Counted from the stretch's first letter, positions 16,857 to 25,213 are shown. The stretch: 36,042 nt of DNA from JAJZQD01 sp021847735 (GCA_027324025.1 DAHVYW010000009.1:1-36042), one strand, 5' to 3'. A program made the numbers and translations. The notes: generated by a model not told the origin, from the sequence alone.

Positions 16857-17654
16857 TTATTCGGTTAAAAGTTTTTCCAGGCCGTAAGTCACTCCCTTCA
16901 GGTTAACAACCTTTCTAACCGCCAGGATAACCCCCGGCATAAATGACTCCCGGTTAATGGAGTCATGTCTAATTATAAGGGTCTGACCCAATCCGCCAAA
17001 AATGACCTCTTGGTGGGCTACCAACCCCGGCAAACGAATACTGTGTAACCTCATTCCGTCAAACTCGCCGCCCCGGGCCCCCTTAATCTTTTCATACTCG
17101 TCGGGGTGACCCTGGCGCATCATGTCCCGGTTGGCCTTAATAAGCTCAGCAGTTTTAATTGCCGTTCCGGACGGGGCGTCAAGCTTCTGGTCATGGTGTA
17201 ATTCAATAATCTCCACATTGGGCAGGTACTTTGCTGCTTCCGCGGCAAATTTCATCATCAGGATAGCCCCGATGGCAAAGTTAGGGGCAATCACCACCCC
17301 GGCCCCGGCCTCCCTGGCCCGCTTATCTATTTCGGCAACATCCTCTTCCGAAAGGCCGGTTGTCCCAACAACAACATTGACCTTGTGTTTTAGAATAATT
17401 GTCAGGTTGTCCCGGACACTGTCCGGTGTTGTAAAATCAACTACTACCTCAGCACCGGTTTCCTCAAGAACCCTTCCCAGGTTCCCGGCCAGGATGACCC
17501 CGCAGGGTTTACCGCCGGTCAAAATCCCGATGTCCTGCCCGTGGTTCCTGGTGTCTACCGCCCCAACGAGGTCTATATCTTTTTCGTTAATTACCGCCTT
17601 AACAACTTCCCGGCCCATCCGGCCGTCCGCTCCAACCACAACCACCTTCAACAT
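16857..17654 (-). CDS. dapB: 4-hydroxy-tetrahydrodipicolinate reductase
   Basis: This enzyme reduces the DapA product to tetrahydrodipicolinate with NAD(P)H. The 265-residue protein shows VVGADGRMGREV at the N-terminus for nucleotide binding and ELHHDQKLDAPSGTA with the catalytic His and Lys. The ribosome site GGGAGG lies 13 bases before the ATG. It heads the dap/dpa operon, which differs from B. subtilis, where dapB is elsewhere. The neighbourhood places both users of the DapA product, dapB and dpaA, side by side. Confidence 0.95.
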   Translation of the reverse strand: MLKVVVVGADGRMGREVVKAVINEKDIDLVGAVDTRNHGQDIGILTGGKPCGVILAGNLGRVLEETGAEVVVDFTTPDSVRDNLTIILKHKVNVVVGTTGLSEEDVAEIDKRAREAGAGVVIAPNFAIGAILMMKFAAEAAKYLPNVEIIELHHDQKLDAPSGTAIKTAELIKANRDMMRQGHPDEYEKIKGARGGEFDGMRLHSIRLPGLVAHQEVIFGGLGQTLIIRHDSINRESFMPGVILAVRKVVNLKGVTYGLEKLLTE

Positions 17655-17744
17655 TTAATTTACAAACCTCCCGTTCAAACTCCGGAATAAAACACCGGGA
17701 TGAGTCATTCTTCAGCCATTTAACCACCAAATACCTTAAACTTT

Positions 17745-17773
17745 ATTTTCTTACAAATAGATTGATATGTCAA
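17745..17773 (-). promoter_or_regulatory. Candidate sigma-A promoter of the dapB operon
   Basis: On the minus strand a perfect TTGACA (17768-17773), a 17-base spacer and GAAAAT (17745-17750) lie about 90 bases upstream of dapB, in the divergent gap with the exporter genes. Confidence 0.5.
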
Positions 17774-17880
17774 GGGTGAAGGAAGACCAGTTTGTGTATA
17801 CCAATGCCCGCCCGGCAAATACTAAGTAAAGAAAAACCACAAAAACCGGTACGAGCCAGAAGTCTGACGATAAGACGGGG

Positions 17881-18678
17881 GTGATTAACATTACCGGCCA
17901 TGATGCAATTGACTTTGCCGGACTGGCAGGAGAACTTCTGCTTAAAAGCGGGGCCGAAACCTCCCGGGTAGAAGATACAATAACCCGTATATGTATCGGG
18001 GCCGGATTTACAGAGATTGAGGTCCTTGTCTTCCCCACCGGGATAATTATAAACGGGATTCTTGACGACGCCAGGTTGACAAGGGTTAAACGCATCCATA
18101 CCCGTGAAATCAACCTTACTGTCGTGTCCATAGTAAACGATATATCCAGGAAATTCGCCGCCGGGAAGGCTTCCCTTAAGGAAGGTTTGGCCACTGTAAG
18201 AAACGTTTCAGCAGACTCCCCCAGGGGGCCAAATATACTTGGGATTTCGTCAGCCGGCTCCCTAGCCTCCGGTGCCGCGACAATCCTGCTAGGTGGCAGT
18301 TGGGCTGATTTTGCCCCTGCCGTTGTCTCTACCGCCCTTGTCCGTTTAATTACCGGCGCGGCCGCCTTTAACCTGGCTTATATTTTACAGCTTTATGTAG
18401 CCGGACTATTTTCCGGGCTTATTGGTAGTTTATTCGTAGACCTTGGTTTTGGGCAACACCTGGATAAAATTATCGTGGGGGCACTACTGCCTCTTGTCCC
18501 AGGGGTGGCCCTTACAAATGCCGTGAGAGATTTTATTTCCGGCGATCTGCTTTCCGGCACCCTCAGAATGGCCGAAGCTCTGCTAATTGCTGTGGCCCTG
18601 GCAGGTGGCGTGGGTTTTGCCCTGGCCCTGTATGCAGGTTATATAGGGACTGCACTGGAAAACGCGGGAATATTTTAG
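17881..18678 (+). CDS. ThrE-type threonine/serine exporter, N-terminal half (YjjP-like)
   Basis: This is an inner-membrane protein of the ThrE/YjjP (DUF1212) family. The soluble N-terminal part with GELLLKSGAETSRVEDT at ~15-30 and TRVKRIHTREINL is typical. Five or so membrane segments follow, with the characteristic GALLPLVPGVALTNAVRDFISGDLLSG. The start is a GTG (17881), the first possible start after an upstream stop; the ribosome site is weak (GGGG). With the next gene it forms a split exporter of the YjjP-YjjB kind, reported to export succinate in E. coli, while the fused ThrE exports threonine/serine. Substrate here is unknown. It is divergent from the aspartate-pathway operon. Confidence 0.87.
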   Translation: MINITGHDAIDFAGLAGELLLKSGAETSRVEDTITRICIGAGFTEIEVLVFPTGIIINGILDDARLTRVKRIHTREINLTVVSIVNDISRKFAAGKASLKEGLATVRNVSADSPRGPNILGISSAGSLASGAATILLGGSWADFAPAVVSTALVRLITGAAAFNLAYILQLYVAGLFSGLIGSLFVDLGFGQHLDKIIVGALLPLVPGVALTNAVRDFISGDLLSGTLRMAEALLIAVALAGGVGFALALYAGYIGTALENAGIF

Positions 18679-18726
18679 TCGTCTGTTGAACCGCCGGGCC
18701 GCTGTTGCCGGATTGGGAGGGGTTTC

Positions 18727-19176
18727 ATGTTAATAAAAATGTTTTTAGCTTTTCTAACCTCACTATTCACCGGAGTCACCCTTAGAACTCCCCCGCCGGC
18801 CTGGCTTGCGGTAGGACTAACCGGTATGCTGGGCTGGGGCACCAGTGCGGCCATGTTAAAGCAAGGCATCCCCGAACTGGTCGCCGCTGTTTCGGGAGCT
18901 ATGGTTGTGGGTCTGCTGTCGGAAATACTGGCCAGACTCCAAAAACAGCCGGTAACGGTGTATATCGTATCAGGTATCATCCCCCTTGTCCCGGGGATTA
19001 TAGCCTATAACACAATGCTGCAGTTTCTGGAGAAGAATTTTAACCTGGGATTACTGCTGGCCTTTAAAGCATTTCTTATTGCATCTTACCTGGCGGCCGG
19101 GGTTGCCGTAGCGCCCCTATTGGTCCGCCACTTCAGGGAAGTCGTATCCCGCTGGCGCCTCTTCACCAAACACTAA
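18727..19176 (+). CDS. ThrE-type threonine/serine exporter, C-terminal half (YjjB-like)
   Basis: This is a 149-residue membrane protein with about four hydrophobic helices. It is recognised by MLGWGTSAAM, the block SGAMVVGLLSEILARLQKQPVT (positions ~55-75) and the family signature IPLVPG-IIAYNTM, the same PLVPG motif found in the first half. A good ribosome site GGGAGGGG precedes the ATG by 5 bases. It lies 48 bases after the YjjP-like gene and is followed by a terminator, so the two genes make one transcript and presumably one complex. Confidence 0.87.
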   Translation: MLIKMFLAFLTSLFTGVTLRTPPPAWLAVGLTGMLGWGTSAAMLKQGIPELVAAVSGAMVVGLLSEILARLQKQPVTVYIVSGIIPLVPGIIAYNTMLQFLEKNFNLGLLLAFKAFLIASYLAAGVAVAPLLVRHFREVVSRWRLFTKH

Positions 19177-19177
19177 C

Positions 19178-19206
19178 CCGCTGCAGGCTTACCGCAGCGG
19201 ATTTTA
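19178..19206 (+). terminator. Terminator of the exporter pair
   Basis: CCGCTGC pairs with GCAGCGG around AGGCTTACC and is followed by ATTTTA, starting directly after the stop codon. The T-run is short. Confidence 0.7.
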
Positions 19207-19210
19207 TCCA

Positions 19211-19401
19211 CTATATGATTACAACATCGGTTCCTACCGTGACATAATCAAAAATCTCATTGACATCGGTATTGTTCAAACCTACGAGCCCCAGGTCCAG
19301 TCATTTTTCGGGTCATTCGTTTCCATTCCACCGTGGATCCCTATACCCCCGCCCAAGACAGTGTCCCGGGGAGGAACCGTTAAATATTTATGGTACCTCT
19401 G
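19211..19401 (-). pseudogene. Relic of an L,D-transpeptidase (YkuD) C-terminus, frameshifted
   Basis: The minus-strand frame from 19401 reads HKYLTVPPRDTVLGGGIG, then IHGGMETNDPKNDWTWGS and a stop. Shifting by one base, the reading continues VGLNNTDVNEIFDYVTVGT and DVVII to a natural stop. Joined, this is the end of a YkuD domain, whose active site is usually IHG...W(S/T)xGCI/V(G/A)L.N.D...I. The break falls exactly at the catalytic Cys codon: TGGGGCTCGTA looks like TGG GGC TGC GTA with one G lost. The N-terminal part of the gene is absent: upstream lies an in-frame stop and the ymxH terminator. The call rests on motif reading; I could not align it. Confidence 0.72.
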
Positions 19402-19412
19402 CTAAAAAAAGG

Positions 19413-19440
19413 CAAAAAAATGCATGGCACTTTGCCATGC
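19413..19440 (-). terminator. Terminator of the YmxH/YlmC gene
   Basis: GCATGGCA and TGCCATGC flank a 3-base loop, with seven T residues after the stem on the minus strand, one base beyond the stop. Confidence 0.85.
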
Positions 19441-19441
19441 T

Positions 19442-19720
19442 TTAACCGGGGTATCGGGTTAGGTTAGGGATGGTATGGTCGAGTTCTACAATAACTACTT
19501 CATTTCCGATTTTTTTTATCGCCTGCCACGGAATTATCATATGCTGTCGGTCCATCCACAGGCTAAACAGGGTGTTCCTGCGGGGTAGAATGATTGATTG
19601 TATCTCTCCGGAATGTATATCAATAACCATATCAGCCTCACCGATAACACCTAGTCTGACGCCGTCAACGAGGTTAATCACCTCTTTACCCTCAAGGTCG
19701 CTCAATCTCAGGCAGTTCAT
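19442..19720 (-). CDS. ymxH: YlmC/YmxH-family PRC-barrel protein
   Basis: This small protein has a PRC-barrel fold; the family is annotated as sporulation-related but its mechanism is not established. The start is placed at 19720 (RLSDLEGKEVINLVDGVRLG is the family's usual opening, and AGGGGGTT lies upstream), giving 92 residues. The middle GEIQSIILPRR and end IPWQAIKKIGNEVVIVEL are typical. Its place between mlpA and the dpa genes is the same as in B. subtilis, although dut and a terminator now precede it. Confidence 0.85.
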   Translation of the reverse strand: MNCLRLSDLEGKEVINLVDGVRLGVIGEADMVIDIHSGEIQSIILPRRNTLFSLWMDRQHMIIPWQAIKKIGNEVVIVELDHTIPNLTRYPG

Positions 19721-19753
19721 ATAATCCAACCCCCTTTTTTGAGAGGTGTGAAA

Positions 19754-19791
19754 AGAAAAACACCCCACACTACATGTCTATGTGGGGGTGT
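19754..19791 (-). terminator. Terminator of dut
   Basis: On the minus strand ACACCCC(C)ACA pairs with TGTGGGGTGT, one bulged base, followed by TTTTTC; it starts 21 bases after the dut stop and ends about 34 bases before the ymxH start. Confidence 0.75.
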
Positions 19792-19811
19792 CTCTGGCTA
19801 TGCTTCTTTCT

Positions 19812-20264
19812 CTATTGCCTTCCGGTAGACCCGAACCCGCCGGAATCCCTCTCGGTTTCATCAAGGTCATCCACTTCCGTAAAATCCGCTCTGGCGACTT
19901 TGTTTATAATCATCTGGGCAACCCTGTCCCCTCTTTTTATCTCGAAGGGGGCCTGTCCCAAATTAACCATTATCAGACCTATTTCACCCCGGTAATCGGC
20001 ATCAATTGTTCCTGGGGTGTTAACCATAGTGATACCGTGTTTTAAGGCCAGGCCGCTTCTGGGCCGGATTTGTGCCTCATATCCCTCCGGCAGGGAAATT
20101 GAGATACCGGAAGGAATTAGCTTTATCTCGCCTGGTTTCAGCGTTTCTGTCTGTTCCACCGCAGCGTAAAGGTCCATCCCTGCCGCACCTGTGGTCATAT
20201 ACCGGGGCAGCGGAATGTCCTTCCCGGTGCCGGTTCTCTTAACCAGTACTTTTACCCGCTCCAT
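19812..20264 (-). CDS. dut: dUTP diphosphatase
   Basis: This homotrimeric enzyme hydrolyses dUTP to dUMP, keeping uracil out of DNA and supplying dTMP synthesis. The 150 residues contain all five motifs in order: GAAGMDLYA (~27-35), RPRSGLALKHG, NTPGTIDADYRGEIG, RGDRVAQMI and the glycine-rich GGFGSTG at the C-terminus. The ribosome site GGAGG lies four bases before the ATG. It follows mlpA by ten bases, so they are probably one transcript. It is an insertion relative to the B. subtilis order. Confidence 0.96.
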   Translation of the reverse strand: MERVKVLVKRTGTGKDIPLPRYMTTGAAGMDLYAAVEQTETLKPGEIKLIPSGISISLPEGYEAQIRPRSGLALKHGITMVNTPGTIDADYRGEIGLIMVNLGQAPFEIKRGDRVAQMIINKVARADFTEVDDLDETERDSGGFGSTGRQ

Positions 20265-20274
20265 GGGTCCTCCA

Positions 20275-21528
20275 CTAATCGATACGTATATTTAACTGCT
20301 TTTCCTCGAGTTCAGGGCCGATAGAAGATACAACAATGTTATCACTCTTAAAAAGCCTCCTGGCCAGGTCTTTTACATCATCAAGAGATACCGCATTAAT
20401 TCGTTCAACAGCTTCCTCCACGGTTACCACCCTGTTAAGGCAGAGCTCCGATTTGCCAAGCCTGCTCATCCTGTTGCTGACATTCTCCAGTCCCAGGAAT
20501 AGGCTGCCTTTTAACTGTTCCTTCGCCCTCACAAGCTCTTTCTTGGTTACTCCGTTGGCCCTTAGTGATTTCATTTCTTTGCTGATTAATGAAACAACTC
20601 TCTTTAGATTTTTCTTGCTAAGGCCGGCGTAAACCGAAAACAGCCCGGCATCCCGGTAGGAACTATGGTAAGTGTAGACCGAATAAGCCAGTCCCCGCTC
20701 CTCCCGGATTTCCTGAAACAGGCGGGAACTAAGACCTCCTCCCAGCACACTGTTCATTACATGTAACACATATATATTCTCATGGTCCAGGGAAAGCCCC
20801 GGTGTTCCAATACAAAGGTGGACCTGCTCGATGTCCTTCTTCTTAAAGGATACACTTGATTGGGCCTGGGGGGCAGTATATTTTCTCTTTGCGGTCTTCT
20901 TCTTTAAGCCGCCGAACAGGGGGGCAAGCTTGCTAATAACGTCTTCGTGCTTAATATTACCTGCCACCGCCACCACAATTGATTCCGGCAAATACAAATT
21001 ATCTTTGAAACTGACAATATCCTTTTTTCCCATTTGCCTTATTATCTCTGCAGTACCAATAACCGGCCTGCCCAGCGCATGGCCGCTCCATATGGTGTTG
21101 GCAAAGATGTCGTGCACAAGCTCGTCAGGGGCATCCTCGTACATTTTAATTTCTTCAATGATGACATTCTTTTCTTTTTCAATTTCATCTTCATCAAATG
21201 CTGAGTTGAAAAACATGTCACTCAGGAGGTCTATGGAAATATCCAGGAACTCGTCCAAAACCTTGGTATAGTAACATGTGTACTCCTTGGAAGTAAAGGC
21301 GTTTAGCTGACCGCCCACCGCGTCAAGGGTTTCGGCAATTGCTTTAGCCGACCTTTTACCAGTCCCCTTAAACATCATATGCTCTATAAAGTGAGCTACC
21401 CCGCTGTTGGTTTCGTTTTCATCCCTGGAACCCGCGGCAACCCAAATCCCAATGGAAACTGATCTGACATAAGGCATCTCTTCGGTAACGATTCTTATAC
21501 CGTTGGGTAATATTTCCTTTTTGTACAT
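20275..21528 (-). CDS. mlpA: M16-family zinc peptidase (MlpA/YmxG)
   Basis: This is a pitrilysin/mitochondrial-processing-peptidase type protease. The inverted zinc motif HFIEH (residues 46-50) and the downstream Glu-containing block EEIKMYEDAPDELVHD (~125) are intact, so it should be catalytically active. The C-terminal half has the family GGGLSSRLFQEIREERGLAYSV. The 417-residue length is typical. There is no signal peptide. The ribosome site GGAGGTC lies ten bases upstream of the ATG. Position after ylxY (with dacF between) and before ymxH follows B. subtilis mlpA. Confidence 0.93.
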   Translation of the reverse strand: MYKKEILPNGIRIVTEEMPYVRSVSIGIWVAAGSRDENETNSGVAHFIEHMMFKGTGKRSAKAIAETLDAVGGQLNAFTSKEYTCYYTKVLDEFLDISIDLLSDMFFNSAFDEDEIEKEKNVIIEEIKMYEDAPDELVHDIFANTIWSGHALGRPVIGTAEIIRQMGKKDIVSFKDNLYLPESIVVAVAGNIKHEDVISKLAPLFGGLKKKTAKRKYTAPQAQSSVSFKKKDIEQVHLCIGTPGLSLDHENIYVLHVMNSVLGGGLSSRLFQEIREERGLAYSVYTYHSSYRDAGLFSVYAGLSKKNLKRVVSLISKEMKSLRANGVTKKELVRAKEQLKGSLFLGLENVSNRMSRLGKSELCLNRVVTVEEAVERINAVSLDDVKDLARRLFKSDNIVVSSIGPELEEKQLNIRID

Positions 21529-21623
21529 TAACTAATGACCTCCTGGATGCTATAACAAAGATACTTCTGTTAATTCGTGAAAATCGACGAAAATCCTCCA
21601 ATAATTCTTAAATAAATAGGATA

Positions 21624-22784
21624 TCAGCCAAAAATGTTTTGTGTCCTAGTTTTAACCCACTTTTTCAACCTGTGCCAAAGGCCTTGTCTCTCAATATCCG
21701 CTGCTGAAACCAAATTTACTTTGCCGGCAAAACAGCCATTGGCAAAATAACTGGCCTCACCTATAACCTGCCCTTTTTTTACAGGTGCCGTTATGTCCGG
21801 TTGAATTGATACCCTTTTAGTTAGAGCTTTGGGGTTTTGTACAGGGACAAGAACACCCAGGTCCGCCCCGTAGGCTACCGGCATATACTCCTCTACCCCG
21901 TCAAGAACTTTGTAGTTTCCTACTCCGGCCCCGGCAACGGCTACTTGGGAATATTCATAATGGTTGAAACCATATTCGAACATCGTGATGGAGTCTGTCC
22001 ACCTGTCCCCGCTTCGCAGAACTACAGCCACTAACTGCCTGCTGCCTTTACTGGCAGATGAGACCAGGCATTGCCCGGCGGCATTGGTGGTACCGGTTTT
22101 CACCCCATCCGCCCACAGGTACCTCCACAGAAGTTGGTTAGTGTTCTCCAGCCTCCGGTCCCAACCGTTCCCCGGTAGGTCGATCAACCTGTCTTTGGTG
22201 CTGACAATATCGGAAAAGGTCCGATTGGCCAGGGCACGACGGGCAATTAGAGCCAGGTCGTAGGCACAGGTGTAGTGGTTTTCATCCGGAAGACCGTGGG
22301 GATTAACGAAATTGGTATTGAGGGCTCCGATTGCCAGGGCCTTTATGTTCATCAGTACAGCAAACCCTTCAACACTGCCGGCAATGTGTTCGGCAATAGC
22401 CACACAGGCGTCATTGCCCGATTTGAGTAGTGCTCCGTAAAGCAGGTCGGACATGGTAAACACTTCCCCTGTCGAAAGGTACATGCTGGAACCTTCGGTC
22501 CTGGCTGCTTTGGGGCTTATGGTCACTGTGTCATTAAGCCTTCCGGTTTCGATGGCCAGTAAGGCGGTCATAACCTTGGTAGTGCTTGCAGGAGGTCTCT
22601 TCTTAAAAGGGTTTTTAGCGTAAAGAACCTGTCCGGTTTTTGCATCCATTAATATGGCGGCATCTCCCGATAGATACGGTTGGCTGCCCAACGTATACCG
22701 GTCACAGGCCAAGGCCTTAGGCACAAACAATACAAAGGATAATAATACAACTATAATCACAGCTTGCCTGCAATTCTTCCCCAA
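21624..22784 (-). CDS. dacF: D-alanyl-D-alanine carboxypeptidase (DacF/PBP5 type)
   Basis: This penicillin-binding protein trims the terminal D-Ala of peptidoglycan stem peptides, setting cross-linking. All three active-site motifs are present: S67-TTK (PASTTKVM), S122-GN and K229-TG (DGVKTGTTNAAG). An N-terminal hydrophobic segment (VIIVVLLSFVLFVPKALA) acts as export signal, and the last ~100 residues form the beta-rich PBP5 C-terminal domain. The start is a TTG (22784) with AAGGAGAG eight bases upstream. Neighbouring cortex and deacetylase-like genes suggest a spore cortex role as for DacF/DacB; which of the paralogues it is cannot be decided from sequence alone. Confidence 0.9.
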   Translation of the reverse strand: MGKNCRQAVIIVVLLSFVLFVPKALACDRYTLGSQPYLSGDAAILMDAKTGQVLYAKNPFKKRPPASTTKVMTALLAIETGRLNDTVTISPKAARTEGSSMYLSTGEVFTMSDLLYGALLKSGNDACVAIAEHIAGSVEGFAVLMNIKALAIGALNTNFVNPHGLPDENHYTCAYDLALIARRALANRTFSDIVSTKDRLIDLPGNGWDRRLENTNQLLWRYLWADGVKTGTTNAAGQCLVSSASKGSRQLVAVVLRSGDRWTDSITMFEYGFNHYEYSQVAVAGAGVGNYKVLDGVEEYMPVAYGADLGVLVPVQNPKALTKRVSIQPDITAPVKKGQVIGEASYFANGCFAGKVNLVSAADIERQGLWHRLKKWVKTRTQNIFG

Positions 22785-22842
22785 CCCAGTCTCTCCTTAA
22801 TCAAATATTTACCCTTTGTTTTACCCTTTGCGGATCGCCACG

Positions 22843-23562
22843 CTATCTTATACCAGCCACATCTGAAACCGTAGTCAGCTCGTAACCTTTTTTCCTAAGT
22901 TCTTTGATAATTACCGGGAGAGCCGCAACCGTCGGTCCCGTCGGGTGCATCAGGACAATCGCCCCATTATGGGCCTTATCACACACGCGCCTCACTATTT
23001 CATCCGGTGAAGGCCGCTGCCAGTCTAGTGTATCTATACTCCAAAGAATTATCTTGTAACCGTTTTCCCCCGCCGCTTCCAGGACAGTGTTATTAAACTC
23101 CCCATATGGCGGGGCATATAAACGGGTAGTCATTCCGGTCACTTTGTAAACCGCCTGTTCCGTTTTTTCTATCTCTTCAATGTTCTCCGCCTTTGATATG
23201 AAGGTGGGATGCGGATGGGAATAACTATGATTACCCAATTCATGATTTTTTGATAATTCCCTCGTCATGTCTGGGAAGTCCTTGACCCATTTACCACCCA
23301 TAAAGAAGGTCATTTTAACATTGTTTTTTTTTAAGATATCTATTATCTGGGGAACATATTCCTCCCCCCATACAACATTGCATGTCAATGCTATTTTCTT
23401 TTGTTCCGCACTACCGCGGTAGATCGGTTCAAAATTACTGATGGCCGGCTTGAACAGATTGTACTGGATTATTTTGAAGGCTAGCAGGGCCGCCAAAATA
23501 ACAATTAGCACGGCAGCCATTTTCTTGATGATGTAGTTGAAATTGAAATAGTACATTCTCAT
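22843..23562 (-). CDS. ylxY: YlxY-type polysaccharide deacetylase-like protein, altered active site
   Basis: This is a membrane-anchored (one N-terminal segment, ~13-33) NodB-homology protein of 239 residues. The family's first motif TFDDG is replaced by TCNVVWGEE (~60-68), with Asn62 where the catalytic base/metal Asp is expected. The zinc histidines in NHSYSH (His112, His116) and the later APPYGE are retained. The same kind of first-motif loss is typical of YlxY proteins at this locus, so it may bind glycan or have a different reaction rather than being simply broken. The ribosome site GGAGG lies eight bases before the start. It sits between pnp and mlpA, as in B. subtilis. Confidence 0.87.
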   Translation of the reverse strand: MRMYYFNFNYIIKKMAAVLIVILAALLAFKIIQYNLFKPAISNFEPIYRGSAEQKKIALTCNVVWGEEYVPQIIDILKKNNVKMTFFMGGKWVKDFPDMTRELSKNHELGNHSYSHPHPTFISKAENIEEIEKTEQAVYKVTGMTTRLYAPPYGEFNNTVLEAAGENGYKIILWSIDTLDWQRPSPDEIVRRVCDKAHNGAIVLMHPTGPTVAALPVIIKELRKKGYELTTVSDVAGIR

Positions 23563-23651
23563 CTGACAAACCTCCGGATCAATTATTACAGTTTAATGGA
23601 TTAAACTGTGCCTGATATTGATATTATTCATCAGGCCCCGAGGATATTCGT

Positions 23652-23686
23652 AAAAAAAAGGGTGCTGCCGGAGCAGCATCCTTTTA
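23652..23686 (-). terminator. Terminator of the GH18 gene
   Basis: AAAGGATGCTGC pairs with GCAGCACCCTTT around TCCG (one mismatch) and is followed by more than five T residues on the minus strand. Confidence 0.85.
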
Positions 23687-23733
23687 AACAGATTCATACT
23701 AGAATATATTACCAAAGCATACAAACCTTTGTT

Positions 23734-24945
23734 TTATTTGGAATTGGAAAATTTACCGGCAATTGTCTGCCAGAAACCGTCATCTTCGAAGCCAAGCCGC
23801 CATATTGCCACCCCGGCTAGGTTGTATCTGTTCACCATGTCCAGTTTAAATGCAGCGCTGTTATTGCTTTCAAACCACACGACATGCTTGATACCATTGG
23901 CCCAGTAGTAAAAATAAGGCACCTGGGCGGTATCGTCCCAGTTTACCACGGCACCAAACCGTTTTGCCTGCCCAAGGGTTTTTCCCGCGGGAAGTGTGAA
24001 GGCTTTACCCGAATTAACTTCCCAGTCATATCCGTACATACCTATTCCCAGCAACAATTTGTTCGCCGGAATCTGGCTCCCGGCGTAACTGATTACCTGC
24101 TCAACCCACCCGGCAGAGGCCACCGGTCCCGGTGGTCCGCCAAACCAGTGTTCGTCATATGTCATCAACATTATCCTGTCAGCTATCACCCCCAGCTCCT
24201 TATAATCAAAGGCGCCGTTCCAGCCTGTTAATTCATCATATGTCTTGGCAGGGATTGAGATAGTCGTTATGTACCCTATTTTCTGTAAGGCCGAGGAGAC
24301 TTCAGAGATAAACCGGGTGAAAAGGTCCCTGTCAGCAGGTGGAATGTTTTCAAAATCAATATTCACACCGTTGTAGCCGTTGTCTTTTACCACAGTTAGG
24401 ATGTTTGACACTGTTTTGGCCCGAAGGGCTGGACTATTGAGGACATTGTCGATGAGATCCCTGTCAAAGGCACCGTTACTGCAGTTATGTACTAGGGCCA
24501 AGGCTTTGCCACCGCTGTTGCGGAATCGCGAGACTATAGATGCCGGACTGGAACCCGCTAAATTCCCGTCTGCCTTAAGCTGAAAAGAAAATGTGGCTAC
24601 ACCTGACATCATATCACCATGTGAACTGACTGACCGTTGTGAATCCATGTCTCCTACCCAGTCTTCGGTGTAATAACCTATAACTTCCCGAGACAGGCCG
24701 GCGGCAGGTTTAAGTTTGGGAATTCGGGGAACATATTTTGATATTTTTATAACCTCCGTGGTTCCGGCAGGAGCCTTTCCAGTAACCATGTCGGCCATTA
24801 AAAGCATTTTCCGGCCAAAGGAGGGCAGCGGCTTTGGGTGTGAAGGCTGTGATGACTCAGCAAAAGCTTTGTCCTGGTAGATTTGCAGTATGATTACCAT
24901 AGAAAATAGAACTGTTGCAAAAACAATCGCAAATTTTTTCTTCAT
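23734..24945 (-). CDS. Glycoside hydrolase family 18 protein, SleL/YaaH-like
   Basis: This is an exported GH18 enzyme, likely acting on spore cortex or wall glycan as an N-acetylglucosaminidase. The signal segment IVFATVLFSMVIILQIYQDKAFA is followed by a ~60-residue linker and the TIM-barrel from REVIGYYTEDW (~86). The catalytic motif GVNIDFEN (193-200; Glu199 proton donor, Asp197) has the form typical of SleL/YaaH spore enzymes rather than true chitinases. LMTYDEHW and GVAIWRLGFEDDGFW near the C-terminus fit. The LysM modules of SleL are absent. The start ATG has GGGGGGAAG upstream. The gene has its own candidate promoter and terminator, next to sleB. Confidence 0.88.
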   Translation of the reverse strand: MKKKFAIVFATVLFSMVIILQIYQDKAFAESSQPSHPKPLPSFGRKMLLMADMVTGKAPAGTTEVIKISKYVPRIPKLKPAAGLSREVIGYYTEDWVGDMDSQRSVSSHGDMMSGVATFSFQLKADGNLAGSSPASIVSRFRNSGGKALALVHNCSNGAFDRDLIDNVLNSPALRAKTVSNILTVVKDNGYNGVNIDFENIPPADRDLFTRFISEVSSALQKIGYITTISIPAKTYDELTGWNGAFDYKELGVIADRIMLMTYDEHWFGGPPGPVASAGWVEQVISYAGSQIPANKLLLGIGMYGYDWEVNSGKAFTLPAGKTLGQAKRFGAVVNWDDTAQVPYFYYWANGIKHVVWFESNNSAAFKLDMVNRYNLAGVAIWRLGFEDDGFWQTIAGKFSNSK

Positions 24946-24983
24946 ATCTTCCCCCCTTTCTTAGGCGTGTTGCACCTGATCAT

Positions 24984-25012
24984 AGTATAAAGGGGGCGGA
25001 ATTTCCCGGCAA
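24984..25012 (-). promoter_or_regulatory. Candidate promoter of the GH18 gene
   Basis: On the minus strand TTGCCG (25007-25012), a 17-base spacer and TATACT (24984-24989) lie about 40 bases upstream of the start codon. The surrounding TATACTATG also resembles forespore-type -10 elements, so the sigma factor is uncertain. The rest of the 331-base gap 24946-25276 shows only the sleB terminator. Confidence 0.45.
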
Positions 25013-25213
25013 TTCTGGTTTTGTTACAACCAGTCCAATAAAACAGGTAAAAGAAAAACCATTTACCAGAATGTTTAGCCTTTTACAGTATTGGAACCAG
25101 ATGGTATTTTCAAAGAGGTTTTCCTATTCCATAACATATCATTATCCTTGTATTTCCATACCGACCGGCAAAGTGTCTCTCCGCAAAAACGGCCACGGTT
25201 AACCTTTTTTTGT

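Noticed and set aside
25022..25210. Possible small gene between sleB and the GH18 gene
   Set aside because: Open frames there lack ribosome sites on both strands and start within AT-rich spacer.
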